Notes under the pieces: generated by a model | Told to the model about the DNA's origin: nothing | The model's database searches: none | The model's input: only the letters and a program-made list of their open reading frames with translations | Made by a program: the position numbers and the translations under genes | Shown here: positions 35,728-45,335 of the stretch, piece after piece | How positions within the stretch are numbered: the stretch's first letter is position 1 | Layout: every line of letters begins with the position of its first letter | Origin: Peptococcaceae bacterium UBA4068 | GTDB lineage: Bacteria; Bacillota; Dehalobacteriia; UBA4068 | Length of the DNA: 52,169 nucleotides | Assembly: GCA_002382665.1 (NCBI GenBank) | Contig: DFZA01000014.1 | Location: forward strand, 1 to 52,169 | Direction of reading: 5' to 3'

Positions 35728-36369
35728 TTACTTTCCGGCCACCATCAGCGCATAGCCGATTTTGACCTGTTGCAAGCTGCAAACATCCAAACCCAGACTT
35801 TGATATGCCGCTTGCAGACCTAAATCAAATATCATTTGTCCCAGCATTTGTATAAGACAGTCACTTTGATCTGCAAACGATATAACCGTAAACCCACAAT
35901 CTTCCAATATAGAAATATTTTGTTCACGGGTGTAAATATTTCTCAACATACCCTGCCCTTGAGCAACCGGCATATGAGATCGGACATAAACATCGCTGAT
36001 CAACAGCTTGCCACCGGGTTTAAGAACACGAGATACTTCTGCCAGCGTAATAAAGGGCTGGTCAAATAAAGATATCACGCATTCCAACAAGATACAATCA
36101 AAAAAACTATCATCAAAAGGTAACTGCTCCGCCTGAGCATTATAAAACAAGAGAGCAGGATAATTCCTCTTGGCTTCGGCACAAAGCTCTTGATCCGCTT
36201 CGATACCAAAGCAAGAGCAGTCATACCGCTCTTTAATATAAGCTAAACTTTCCCCCCTGCCGCAGCCGATATCTAATACTCTACGTTCGGGGTCGAGATG
36301 ACAATGCGATATCAGCTTTGCTGTCAGTTCCAGCCCACCGGGCCGCAATTGACATATCGGACAATTCAT
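35728..36369 (-). CDS. trsM: SAM-dependent methyltransferase, DVU_1556 type
   Basis: Class I SAM methyltransferase of about 213 residues. The N-terminal MNCPICQLRPGG is typical of this subfamily. Motif I is VLDIGCGRGESL, followed by an acidic residue in FGIEAD, the DCILLECVISLF motif and LKPGGKLLISDVY. The start ATG 36369 overlaps the radical SAM stop (ATGA) and has AAAGGAG upstream. The name TrsM is recalled from memory for methyltransferases that sit next to the TrsS radical SAM protein in the oxidoreductase cluster. The substrate is unknown; a modification of a cofactor or protein is possible. Confidence 0.8.
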   Translation of the reverse strand: MNCPICQLRPGGLELTAKLISHCHLDPERRVLDIGCGRGESLAYIKERYDCSCFGIEADQELCAEAKRNYPALLFYNAQAEQLPFDDSFFDCILLECVISLFDQPFITLAEVSRVLKPGGKLLISDVYVRSHMPVAQGQGMLRNIYTREQNISILEDCGFTVISFADQSDCLIQMLGQMIFDLGLQAAYQSLGLDVCSLQQVKIGYALMVAGK

Positions 36370-37652
36370 ATATTCTCCTTTTTCACGCCGGTCAGATAAC
36401 GGGCGCAAAAGGGCATAAACCTGCCGTCTTGATAAACATGAAGACTGCATTGTCGCAACCGCTCAATATTCAGATTATAGCAATCCTGAAAAACCATACC
36501 GCTAAGAGTAAAAGCATGGGAACGAGCACGGCTGAGGAAAGCATCAAAACCGTCCTGTACCGCCGGTGTTTGCTCCGGTTTTGGTTTCTGCCAGTGACTG
36601 CCAACATATTGCCTGTTTTTCTCTGCTGTAGTTTTGCTACAGCAGCATTGATTATCTCTATAAGTTAGCGGTTCCAGCCCGCCATACGGCAGCACAATAA
36701 AGGAACCATGAAAACCGCAAAGCGGATGGTCACAATGAGAGGGAGACAGATTCTTCAGAGAAACCAGTTCGTTTGTCTGCCCTTGAATATCAGTCACCAA
36801 CTGGTCTAAGGTATATCTATCCTCATCCATGGGAGCTGACGGATAGCGGCCGAAATATGAAACCGGCTGAAAATGCACTCCGCGTACCGTCGGCGAATTG
36901 GCTATCGCCAAACGGATTATATCGCCGATATTATCGGTATTGACGCCCGGTACCAATGTCGGCACCAGCGTTACGCCGATATTGTTAGCGCCGCAATTGG
37001 CAATCGCCTTGAGTTTTTTGGACAACAGCGATTCTCCCCGCAGTTGGATATTAATATCATCGTTGGTACCATCAAACTGCATAAAGACAAAGTCCAACCC
37101 CGCCTCAGCCAAATCTGCTACAAAGGCTTGGTCATCCGCCAATCGCAGGCCATTACTGTTGAGTTGGACATAAGCACAACCGGCGTCTTTAGCGTAACGG
37201 ACTATTTGCGGCAGATCGTCGCGACAAGTAGGCTCTCCGCCGGATAATTGCAGTAGTGGACGCCCATTTGCCGCTATCGCATCAATATCCCTGTAAATTT
37301 GCTGCAAGCTAAGTGTTTGCGAGCCGTCCGGATCGGCAAAACAGATTGGACAATGCAGATTGCATTGGCCGGTAATCTCATAGAGAACACAGCAAGTCCC
37401 CTGTTGATGGTTAGCACAAATACCGCAATCATCGGGACAATGGATTTCTTCTCGTTTACCTATTGGTTCCACACAGCCGATCCACTCTCGGAAATCCAAC
37501 CTATTGCGCCAAACCACAGCAGAAAAATTGCCATGCTCCGGACACTCTTTAGTCAAATATATACCGTCATTACGGTTTTCCAGCAACGCCGGTAGCCTTT
37601 TGAGACAAATGGGGCAAACGCTGTATGTGTGCCGGATTATCGTTTCATTCAT
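36366..37652 (-). CDS. trsS: Radical SAM protein, TrsS-like
   Basis: Radical SAM enzyme of about 428 residues. The N-terminus has a CPICLKRLPA ribbon and TKECPEHGNF, then CPDDCGICANH, then the cluster motif CNLHCPIC (C-x3-C-x2-C) and the SAM-binding LQLSGGEPT. This layout recalls both TrsS proteins and the tetraether/macrocyclic-lipid radical SAM group. The start ATG 37652 lies 15 bases past the C_GCAxxG_C_C stop; the ribosome site (GAGAAG) is weak. Some relatives are selenoproteins; here I see cysteines and no in-frame TGA. It overlaps the methyltransferase, so the two probably act in sequence. Product unknown. Confidence 0.82.
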   Translation of the reverse strand: MNETIIRHTYSVCPICLKRLPALLENRNDGIYLTKECPEHGNFSAVVWRNRLDFREWIGCVEPIGKREEIHCPDDCGICANHQQGTCCVLYEITGQCNLHCPICFADPDGSQTLSLQQIYRDIDAIAANGRPLLQLSGGEPTCRDDLPQIVRYAKDAGCAYVQLNSNGLRLADDQAFVADLAEAGLDFVFMQFDGTNDDINIQLRGESLLSKKLKAIANCGANNIGVTLVPTLVPGVNTDNIGDIIRLAIANSPTVRGVHFQPVSYFGRYPSAPMDEDRYTLDQLVTDIQGQTNELVSLKNLSPSHCDHPLCGFHGSFIVLPYGGLEPLTYRDNQCCCSKTTAEKNRQYVGSHWQKPKPEQTPAVQDGFDAFLSRARSHAFTLSGMVFQDCYNLNIERLRQCSLHVYQDGRFMPFCARYLTGVKKENI

Positions 37653-37666
37653 AAATATCTTCTCAG

Positions 37667-38104
37667 TTAAATAATTTCGTCGAGAACAGCCAGCGCGTCT
37701 AAAACATACTGGGGGCATAAAGTATACAATTTGCCAGAAGCAAAAGCTTTATCCAGATCCCCTTCTTTGGAAAAATCATAGCCGCAAAGCTCGCGGCAAA
37801 TAGTCGAGTCGCAGCGTTCAGTAAATTTCTTATGGAATTCCGTAACTTTCGCCATCAGCTTGGCTTTGGTTTCCATATCACCAATTTGATAATGGCCGTA
37901 TTTGAGGCCGATCACCAACATAGCCCCGGCCACAGCACCACAGGTATCGCCGCGGAACATGCCGCCGCCCAGAGCTGCCGCCATGCGGGCCGCCTCTTCC
38001 TGATCGTAACCCAGTTCTTCGGCCCATTGCATAAACACTACCTGCGAGCAATCGATACCACCCTTAAAATAACGGACAATTTCTTCTTCGCTAATATTAT
38101 GCAT
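37667..38104 (-). CDS. C_GCAxxG_C_C family redox protein
   Basis: Protein of 145 aa with the family pattern CGAVAGAMLVIG plus CDSTICREL and a C-terminal cysteine (LCPQYVLD), with an early DCSQVVF. These small cysteine-rich proteins are thought to carry a metal or an Fe-S cluster, and they recur in anaerobes beside redox enzymes. A second family member lies at 45336-45752. GGGGGG upstream of ATG 38104 is the ribosome site. The function in this cluster is unproven; an electron or metal carrier is likely. Confidence 0.85.
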   Translation of the reverse strand: MHNISEEEIVRYFKGGIDCSQVVFMQWAEELGYDQEEAARMAAALGGGMFRGDTCGAVAGAMLVIGLKYGHYQIGDMETKAKLMAKVTEFHKKFTERCDSTICRELCGYDFSKEGDLDKAFASGKLYTLCPQYVLDALAVLDEII

Positions 38105-38150
38105 ACTGTACCCCCCAATACATATTTTTAATTAGTATTGCAGCAAAAAA

Positions 38151-38345
38151 TTACTTATCTTCCAAACTTGTCTCTACCTCAGCCATTTTACCTTCGACTA
38201 AGTCTTCCGGTATATAGACCATACCGCATTCGGGGCATCTTAAAGCATCGGTGTGAAAAAATTGGTTCAAATAGTCAAAATCCACCCTCTTCATTTCCAG
38301 CGGTTTTTGACATTTGCAGCAAATTATTTGCGTTGACTCAGACAT
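38151..38345 (-). CDS. DVU_1557-type small redox (zinc-ribbon-like) protein
   Basis: Protein of 64 aa with two CxxC pairs (CCKCQKP and RCPECGMVYI), so a small rubredoxin/zinc-ribbon-like metal site. The ending KMAEVETSLEDK is charged. It sits 36 bases after the FAD/Fe-S protein gene and matches, from memory, the DVU_1557 family found in the same position in Desulfovibrio. It probably carries electrons or stabilises a complex. AAAGGA lies upstream of its ATG. Confidence 0.78.
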   Translation of the reverse strand: MSESTQIICCKCQKPLEMKRVDFDYLNQFFHTDALRCPECGMVYIPEDLVEGKMAEVETSLEDK

Positions 38346-38381
38346 ATTAAATCAATCCTTTTTTACTTAATCACCGGCTGG

Positions 38382-40634
38382 TTATACTGTAAACTTCATC
38401 CTATGGCTATAGACTTTATGCAGCTTGTATTTACCCTCATCATCCTGAGAGTACCTGACCCAGCAGGTAAATTCACCTTCAATATAACTGCTGATATAGG
38501 TGTTATCCTGCGGGTCAAACATTTTTTCGTTTGATTCTTCCGCATGAGCAATAGCAGCGCGTACCGTGGTCTCGGAGATCATTTGTTCCTCCATTTTCTG
38601 CACCAGCTCCGGAGGAATATCTAATTGCAGGTCTTCACCGGGTAAAACGGGAATTTGATAATCAATATTCCAATATTGTTTAAGCAAATCCTGCTTTAAT
38701 TTGAGGCTGTTGTCGCGTCTTTCTTTAATGTTCGGCACTTGACGTGAACCATCGTCCAGACCGAAAACAACGTCCAGAATATGCAGGCAACGTTTGCCTT
38801 TTGCCGCAAATACGTCGCGACAATTAGCACAATAAACTATATACGGCAGATCTGCCGCTTCAATGCGGTTAGTGACTATTTTATCAAACAGCTCCTTGTT
38901 GGCCGCCTGGATATGGCCGCCCCAACCGCAGCATTTTGCTTTTTCATCATGAAACTGTAATTCATTAAGCTTGATACCGGCATCAGTGGCCAAGGATCTG
39001 ACACTAGTCCTCATCTGTGAATTTTCTCTGGCCTTGCAAGGATCAAATACCGCCGCTTCTTCCACAAAAGGTTTTCCCTTTTGATGGGGTTTTTGCTTGA
39101 TCATTTCGTATAAGGAAACGATATTGGCCTCCGGTATAAATTGCTGCCAAACTCTCGCACAGGTCGCGCAGGCAAATATCACTACCGGCTGGCCCAGCTT
39201 TTCCCATTCATTTCTGATTTTTTCAATAATTTTTTGATGCTTTTCTTCCTCGCCGGCCCAATAAGCTGGCGCGCCGCAACAGCTGAGCATTAAGCCAACG
39301 TCGGAGTTTAGCTGTTGTGTCAACAAAGCATATGATTCTTTTGTATAGTCGGGATTGGAAGCACCCAACTGACAGCCGGGGAAAAAAGCAAAAGAACAAG
39401 TCTCATGACCCTCCGGCGCCAAAAAAGCCGAGCCCTCATTGATTGCCGTGTCCATCTGCCGCAACCAAAAATCATGGAAAGCTTTTGGATAGTTGCCATG
39501 CTCCACCCTGTCCCGTCTAGCAAATAAAACCAAATCGCTGATATCAACAGCCGTCGGGCAGCCTGTTTTACACAAACCGCACATATTACAGGAGCTGATT
39601 TCCCTGGTTATAACTCTGCTGGAAAATCCTTCCATTACCAGTGAATCCTTGTAAACGTCATTTGCCATCCGGGAGGGAATCTTATGGTAAGAGTCGAGCA
39701 TCTCGCATGTTTCCAGACAATTCTTACAGTCGCATCGGAAACAACGCTTGGCTTCGGCAATCGCTTCCTCAGCGGTATAACCGTCCGCATTGCTCATGAG
39801 TGCAAGATCCGCAGGTTCTTTGTTTTCAACATTGATATATCTGTCGGATTTCTCAATCGGGTACTCGTCAACATATTCGTATACGGTACCGGTCGGTAAA
39901 AATTTCTCGATCTGCCGCGATATGATAGCGCCATGATCAATGGATTGCAGCAAACCGACACCGACCAGCATGCCCCCCATGAAAACGCCATGTTTGGCAG
40001 TTGCAAAAGTCTTTGGATTCCAGCTATCCAACAAGCCGAAATCATCTCCGCCTTTGCCTGTCGCCAGATAAATAGCACCAAATTCAGGCATATCGAGAGA
40101 CTCTATACGCGTATTGAAACGGAAATCGACTTTTTCCTTAGCAAACTGCCGTTTAATATCTTCAAGGAACAATTCTGCTTTCGGGTGGTCGCGGAGAATG
40201 CCGCCGTAACCATCATTGCTATCAAATACTGTAACCTGGAATTTTTTCACCGACAGCCTTAAAGCGCAAGCCAGGCCGCTGAGACCGGCGCCGACGATAG
40301 CGATTTTATTAGGCTTGGCGGGAATATTATAAGAAATAGCCTCTTTGGATTTTACATATCGCAAACAGGCCTTTTCTAACTCGCAAATATTAATTGGATC
40401 ACCGCATAACTTACGGGCACAATGCTCCTGGCATGAATGTTCGCAAAGTTCAACCACTATATCCGGAAATATAAAACCGTCCCGTAATACTCTGTAAGCA
40501 GAAGTCCAACTGCCTCTTTGTACTTTTTCGATAAAAGAACGGATGTCCAGATGAAGCGGACAGGCATAACTGCATGAGGCAAATTCACCGCTAAAACATC
40601 CTTTGGTAAACGCCTGTGCTGCACCTTCAATCAT
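38382..40634 (-). CDS. Pyridine nucleotide-disulfide oxidoreductase / dicluster-binding Fe-S protein
   Basis: Large redox protein of 750 aa. The N-terminus (1-95) has GltD-like cysteine motifs (CSYACPLHLDI, CEHSCQEHCARKLC); an FAD-binding Rossmann segment follows (IAIVGAGLSGLACAL, about 110). Next come a CFRCDCKNCLETC and CNMCGLCKTGC pair of [4Fe-4S] motifs (about 300-360) and a CCG-type heterodisulfide-reductase/GlpC module (SCCGAPAYW, CATCARVW, CCGWGGH; 410-620), then an unrecognised 130-residue tail. It probably passes electrons between the aldehyde oxidoreductase and a soluble carrier. It is the second gene of the cluster, after a strong terminator that may limit its expression. Confidence 0.85.
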   Translation of the reverse strand: MIEGAAQAFTKGCFSGEFASCSYACPLHLDIRSFIEKVQRGSWTSAYRVLRDGFIFPDIVVELCEHSCQEHCARKLCGDPINICELEKACLRYVKSKEAISYNIPAKPNKIAIVGAGLSGLACALRLSVKKFQVTVFDSNDGYGGILRDHPKAELFLEDIKRQFAKEKVDFRFNTRIESLDMPEFGAIYLATGKGGDDFGLLDSWNPKTFATAKHGVFMGGMLVGVGLLQSIDHGAIISRQIEKFLPTGTVYEYVDEYPIEKSDRYINVENKEPADLALMSNADGYTAEEAIAEAKRCFRCDCKNCLETCEMLDSYHKIPSRMANDVYKDSLVMEGFSSRVITREISSCNMCGLCKTGCPTAVDISDLVLFARRDRVEHGNYPKAFHDFWLRQMDTAINEGSAFLAPEGHETCSFAFFPGCQLGASNPDYTKESYALLTQQLNSDVGLMLSCCGAPAYWAGEEEKHQKIIEKIRNEWEKLGQPVVIFACATCARVWQQFIPEANIVSLYEMIKQKPHQKGKPFVEEAAVFDPCKARENSQMRTSVRSLATDAGIKLNELQFHDEKAKCCGWGGHIQAANKELFDKIVTNRIEAADLPYIVYCANCRDVFAAKGKRCLHILDVVFGLDDGSRQVPNIKERRDNSLKLKQDLLKQYWNIDYQIPVLPGEDLQLDIPPELVQKMEEQMISETTVRAAIAHAEESNEKMFDPQDNTYISSYIEGEFTCWVRYSQDDEGKYKLHKVYSHRMKFTV

Positions 40635-40685
40635 TTATAACACCTACCCTTTATTATGCTGCTGATTTACTGAGGATATAAAAGA

Positions 40686-40718
40686 GCGCGGGGACACCGC
40701 ACGGCAGTGTCCCCGCGC
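40686..40718 (-). terminator. Strong rho-independent terminator after the aldehyde oxidoreductase
   Basis: Perfect 12-bp GC-rich stem (40686-40697 with 40707-40718), nine-base loop, and a TCTTTTATA tail on the minus strand. It starts 12 bases past the oxidoreductase stop. Because the next gene runs on the same strand, read-through or a second promoter in 40635-40685 must serve it. Confidence 0.85.
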
Positions 40719-40729
40719 CGTTAAACAAA

Positions 40730-43549
40730 TTAAACGGGATTATTGACGCAGTTTTCCAATTCTTCAAGGAAATCGGAACCAAGGAAGTATCTCTCAGGTT
40801 TGATTTCTTCGCCGCGTTTTTTGGCTTCCATAGCAGCCTTGACCTTTTCAGGAAGGCAAGGCAGCTCATAGACGCGAGCGCCGGTAGCATTGGCAATAGC
40901 ATTAACTACTGCCATATGATTACTGGCCTGGAAGTTTTCGGAGCAACCGGAAGAGCCGAACGGACCGCGCGGACGAGGATTCTCAATATAGATAATATTA
41001 AAGTCATCCGGAATATCCTCAATTTCAGGAATACCGCAAGCAACAATATTAGTATGCTTATCTATATCGAAATAATTCTCGGAAAGCGCATAGCCGATGC
41101 TATGATCGATACCGCCGTAAGCCTGGCCGTCAACAGCCAGCTTATTACCAAGCACGCCGATGTCGGCAACAGCCGTAAAGCGCAAGACCTTGGTCTTGCC
41201 GGTGGCAGGATCAACTTCGACTTCAGCTAAATTGAGGCAGTACATATAAGTCACGCTCTTGTCGTTAGCGCCGTTATTGGGGTCCATTTCAATAATATTT
41301 TCATTTTGCATATCGTGACGGCCGATATACTTGGTCGGTATATTCTCGGCAACCATTTCCTGATAGGTGCGGTAAGTGCCGTCAGATTTTCTCATGGCAT
41401 CCATCAGCTGATTTGCCGCATTGATTGTCGCCATGCCGGCCATTAAGTGCGAACGGCTGGCAGCCGCCATGCCGGTGTCTGGGCAAGTTTTGGTGTCGCC
41501 CATGACCAGTTTTACCTGTCCGTCTTTAACTCCCAACGGCTCAAGAGCTTTCATGGCATGGGTCAATGCGCCGATGTCGCCGCCCTGGCCGACGTCTTCC
41601 CAAGTGCTGAAGTGAGTGAAAGTACCGTCAGCATTCAATTCCAACGCTACTTCGGCAACGTCGATAATGCCAAATCCTACGTGGAAACCGCCGCAGCCGA
41701 TACCTACGCCGCGCAATTTACCTTCGGCACGGGCTTTTTCCGCCTCGGCCTTATATTCCTCATAAATCGGACGCGCTTTATCAAATATCTCAACATACGG
41801 ATATTCACGATAGGGGAAACAGTTGATGGTGGTATCGCCGGGCTTAGCCAAGTTGATATAACGGAATTCGAAAGGATCAATACCAACTTTTTCCGCCAGC
41901 ATATCCATCAAAGCTTCGGAATGGCAATAGGCCTGGGTAGAACCGAAACCGCGGTAAGCGATACCCTGACTATGGTTAGAGGTGATCGCACGGCCTAAGG
42001 CCTTGACATTGGGGATCGAATAGCCGTGATAGGGGAATCTGCAGAAAGAACCCATTTCAACGGCGGCCAAAATGCCGTAAGCGCCGTGGTCAACAGCCGT
42101 CTCAAATTCGGTGGCCAGCAGCTTACCATTCTTATCGCAGCACAAACGCGCGTTATGGTAACCGGAAGGTCTCTTGCCGCTGACATGCATGTGTTCTTCA
42201 TAAGACAATGTCAGAGTGACCGGCATATCCAGCGCCATCACTGCTGCCGCGGCTACCGCATAGGTAGCGGAGAAGCAGGAATAACCAAAGCTGCCACCGA
42301 TCGGATTGAGGATGATGCGGATTTTATCCATCGGAACGCCGATGGCCGGCGACATCAGAAACACGCTGTTGGCTGTACCCTGAGATTTACATTGAACGGT
42401 CATCATGCCGTCGGAATCCCAATAAGCCTGCATGGTGTCGGGCTCGATCGGCAGATGCGGTTGATGCTGGGCATAGAAACTGCCTTCAACAACATAATCG
42501 GCTTTTTCGAAAATCGCCTCGGTGTCTTCGCCCTTGAATACGGGTTGTACGATATGCAGATTGGGAACGCCTTCGAAAATTTCCAAAGCATCCGGCGCCG
42601 TAGACTCGGGAGCCGTCATATAAGCAGGCAAAATTTCCAGATTCTGCTTGACCATCTTGGCTGCTGCTCTGGCATGTTCTTCGGTATCGGCCGCAACGAC
42701 AGCCACGACTTCACCGCGTTTTTTAATATCTTTGTCGCAGATAACATTAGTATAGTTATCGCCTCTGCTTCTGCCATGCCAGTCGCCGTTCGGCAATTTA
42801 TTGGTGCCTTTGATATCTTTGGCAGTCAGAACTTTAATCACGCCAGGCATTTTTTCGGCTTCTTCAGTATCAATACTGATGATATTGGCATGGACTTCCT
42901 TGGAAAGTACCAACGCCAGATGCGCGGTTCCTCCCGGCATCTTAAACTTGATGTCATCGCCGTAATCGGCCAAACCGGTAACTTTGGCCAGACCGCTGGG
43001 ACGCGGACGGCTGGAACCGTAAATCGGCTGACTATAATCATAGGTGATCTCTTCCATAGTCGCTTCGCCGCGCATAACTTTGGCAGCCGCCATCACGGCG
43101 TCGGTGATTTGTTTATAGCCGGTGCAGCGGCAGACATTATGATGTTTTTGGAACCAGGCGCGAACTTCTTCACGAGTCGGACTGGGATTTTCCTGCAATA
43201 ACTGGTAAGCGGAAACAATAAAGCCAGGCGTGCAGAAACCGCATTGTAAAGCGCCAAAATACAACCAGGCCTGTTGCAGCGGATGCAGATGTTCCGCAGT
43301 GCCGAAACCTTCGATAGTTGTGATAGACGCACCCTCGGGAACGTTCTTCATTTTTTTGGTGCATGCTCTGATAACTTTTCCGTCTAATATAACTGAGCAG
43401 GCGCCGCAGACACCGATTGCGCAACCGATCTTGGTACCGGTCAAGCCCCAACGGCGTAATGCTACTGCCAGATTATCTTTTTCCGGCTCGTAGGTAAGGT
43501 ATCTTTCCACGCCATTGATGATTAACGTTTTTCTTTCTAATTGTCGCAT
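40730..43549 (-). CDS. Molybdopterin-dependent aldehyde oxidoreductase (Mop-like)
   Basis: Single-chain molybdenum hydroxylase of about 939 residues, similar in layout to Desulfovibrio gigas Mop. Two [2Fe-2S] domains: the plant-ferredoxin-type one shows GCAIGVCGACSVILDG with a later cysteine (IRACTK), and the second shows QCGFCTPGF and CRCTGY. The molybdopterin domains follow, with NPIGGSFGYS and the C-terminal GPFGSSGCSE holding the probable base-catalyst glutamate. It oxidises an aldehyde or N-heterocycle using water; the real substrate is unknown. There is no separate FAD subunit. Start: AAAGG suits ATG 43549; the ATG at 43558 abuts the site. A GC-rich terminator follows. Confidence 0.9.
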   Translation of the reverse strand: MRQLERKTLIINGVERYLTYEPEKDNLAVALRRWGLTGTKIGCAIGVCGACSVILDGKVIRACTKKMKNVPEGASITTIEGFGTAEHLHPLQQAWLYFGALQCGFCTPGFIVSAYQLLQENPSPTREEVRAWFQKHHNVCRCTGYKQITDAVMAAAKVMRGEATMEEITYDYSQPIYGSSRPRPSGLAKVTGLADYGDDIKFKMPGGTAHLALVLSKEVHANIISIDTEEAEKMPGVIKVLTAKDIKGTNKLPNGDWHGRSRGDNYTNVICDKDIKKRGEVVAVVAADTEEHARAAAKMVKQNLEILPAYMTAPESTAPDALEIFEGVPNLHIVQPVFKGEDTEAIFEKADYVVEGSFYAQHQPHLPIEPDTMQAYWDSDGMMTVQCKSQGTANSVFLMSPAIGVPMDKIRIILNPIGGSFGYSCFSATYAVAAAAVMALDMPVTLTLSYEEHMHVSGKRPSGYHNARLCCDKNGKLLATEFETAVDHGAYGILAAVEMGSFCRFPYHGYSIPNVKALGRAITSNHSQGIAYRGFGSTQAYCHSEALMDMLAEKVGIDPFEFRYINLAKPGDTTINCFPYREYPYVEIFDKARPIYEEYKAEAEKARAEGKLRGVGIGCGGFHVGFGIIDVAEVALELNADGTFTHFSTWEDVGQGGDIGALTHAMKALEPLGVKDGQVKLVMGDTKTCPDTGMAAASRSHLMAGMATINAANQLMDAMRKSDGTYRTYQEMVAENIPTKYIGRHDMQNENIIEMDPNNGANDKSVTYMYCLNLAEVEVDPATGKTKVLRFTAVADIGVLGNKLAVDGQAYGGIDHSIGYALSENYFDIDKHTNIVACGIPEIEDIPDDFNIIYIENPRPRGPFGSSGCSENFQASNHMAVVNAIANATGARVYELPCLPEKVKAAMEAKKRGEEIKPERYFLGSDFLEELENCVNNPV

Positions 43550-44221
43550 TTCTCTCATCCTTTCATGACTGGTATTTCAAAGTAATATTATGGCATAATT
43601 TAAATCGCTCTATTACGCCAATGGGAAACCTGATTGGAATATCCCCCCAAAAATCAAATCACCTCCATTTTAAAGATATAAATACTTAAAACCTTGGATT
43701 TTGAAAAACTTGGGCAGAATTTTTTCTCGCTAAAAATAACAGAAAATCATGTTGAAAAATCATCCGGTGATTTATTCAGACTGCACTTTCATTGAGATAT
43801 TTTTGTGAGACCAAAAAACAAAATATTAAATAAGAATAACCATCTTATGCTTCGATTTTAATGTAATTAATCATAACTATTTTGACAGATTCTCCTACTA
43901 TTTAATTATTCAGCATCAATCTTAGTCTAAATCATTATTTAAGAAAAGTCTAACAGTCTAATGCTTTAACCCCACAAAGATACTTTGTTGATTGAAAATA
44001 ATTTTGTACCTATAAATTTTTTCTTTATATGTCACTGTATTTTTCTGTGCCGCTACAATTTTATGCTTATAGCCATGTCAGATAATGACAAAAGTATATT
44101 TACGTTCTTGTAATTAGATATTTAGTACGTTATAATAAAGCTGATAAAAAATACTGTAAAAGATATATGAGGAAGTATTGATAGTGTATCTTCGGACGCA
44201 TATATTTGGGAAGTATTAATA
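43550..44221. other. Divergent AT-rich regulatory spacer
   Basis: A 0.67-kb region between the oxidoreductase (minus) and the LysR gene (plus). It holds no open frame I would call a gene. Visible items are an imperfect inverted repeat at 43618-43637 (CCAAT...ATTGG around a GG-GAAA-CC core), about 70 bases from the oxidoreductase start, a 6-bp hairpin at 43757-43773, and the LysR promoter at 44108-44136. LysR proteins often bind such divergent regions, and the 43618 repeat is the best operator candidate. Confidence 0.45.
44108..44136 (+). promoter_or_regulatory. Promoter of the LysR regulator gene
   Basis: TTGTAA (44108-44113) and a consensus TATAAT (44131-44136) are separated by 17 bases. 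The predicted start near 44143 leaves about 80 bases of leader before the ATG. Confidence 0.65.
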
Positions 44222-45151
44222 ATGAATGAACAGCAATTAAAACAATTCCTGTATATAGCTAAATTCCAAAACATTTCAAAAGCCGCTAAAAAACTGTTTA
44301 TGTCACAACAGACATTAAGTCAGTCTTTGCAGAATTTTGAAAAAGAGTTGGGTGTAGCTTTATTTATACGCAATAAAAACGGCGTAGTATTAACGGAAGT
44401 TGGCAGAAAAATCCTTCCGCAAAGCGAGCTGCTTCTAAACCATATCGAAGAATATTTTAATTTTGTCAAGGAACAGATTAAAACCAATAACTCGAGAACA
44501 ACCATTGCCATAGAAGAAGAATGTTTACTTACTTCGATCCCTTCGGACTTAATGCTTTATGCTGCAAATGCCAATATTGATTTACATGTGGAAAATTCCT
44601 TAGGTTTGTGTCTCAACGCTTTAGCTGATAAATCAATCAATATCGCTTATTGCTACCGACCAGCCGAACTATACAATTTCAGCTATATTCCAGTAGTAAA
44701 AGAGGTGCCGATCGTGATGCTCAGCGAGCATCACCCCCTTGTTGCCAAGGAGACCCTGACTATCGCGGATATTAAAAACGAAGGATTACTATTACCAAAG
44801 TTTAACTACTCATCTTTTACAAATTCATTGGTTAAAGCTTATGCCAAAGAGTCAGCCTATCCGATTTATGCTTTTGAATCGCCGGATATCGCTACTCTGA
44901 TTCAAATGGTTCGCTCCAATGTAGGCATTAAGATCTCGCCAACCTACGCGCTCGAACATTTCTCCTTGGATGGCATTGTTATTCGACCCCTAAAAACGGA
45001 AAATTTTCTCATTGAAGTAGGTTTTCTGATTAATTCTTATCAAGACCTTAACGCCAATGAGATTCATTTTATTAACTTACTGCTGTCCCATTATAATTCT
45101 GAACTATCAATAATTTCCGAGGATAACGAAAATACACTGGAGCATTACTAA
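44222..45151 (+). CDS. LysR-family transcriptional regulator
   Basis: LysR-type regulator of 309 aa with the N-terminal helix-turn-helix (QLKQFLYIAKFQNISKAAKK, then MSQQTLSQSL) and a C-terminal effector-binding domain (about 90-295). It is divergent from the aldehyde oxidoreductase operon, and a C_GCAxxG_C_C gene lies on the same strand 184 bases downstream. Control of the divergent oxidoreductase operon is the standard arrangement for LysR proteins and is inferred here. The effector could be the oxidoreductase substrate or product. The ribosome site GGGAAG is modest. Confidence 0.9.
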   Translation: MNEQQLKQFLYIAKFQNISKAAKKLFMSQQTLSQSLQNFEKELGVALFIRNKNGVVLTEVGRKILPQSELLLNHIEEYFNFVKEQIKTNNSRTTIAIEEECLLTSIPSDLMLYAANANIDLHVENSLGLCLNALADKSINIAYCYRPAELYNFSYIPVVKEVPIVMLSEHHPLVAKETLTIADIKNEGLLLPKFNYSSFTNSLVKAYAKESAYPIYAFESPDIATLIQMVRSNVGIKISPTYALEHFSLDGIVIRPLKTENFLIEVGFLINSYQDLNANEIHFINLLLSHYNSELSIISEDNENTLEHY

Positions 45152-45335
45152 AATCAAACATCCATCGTTAGCAGGATGACCTGCATGCAAATAGACAAAA
45201 ACCAATTGTCTTTCTACAGTATAGAATGCATTCATACATTTCTGCCTACTATGAATGACAATGCTTTCTTGACTGTGTTTTATTGTGCACAAATATCCAT
45301 AATAAATAACAAAATTCACTACGAAAAGAGAGCGC

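Noticed and set aside
36366..37652. Selenocysteine in the radical SAM or C_GCAxxG_C_C proteins, known in some relatives.
   Set aside because: All key positions are cysteine codons and no in-frame TGA interrupts the frames.
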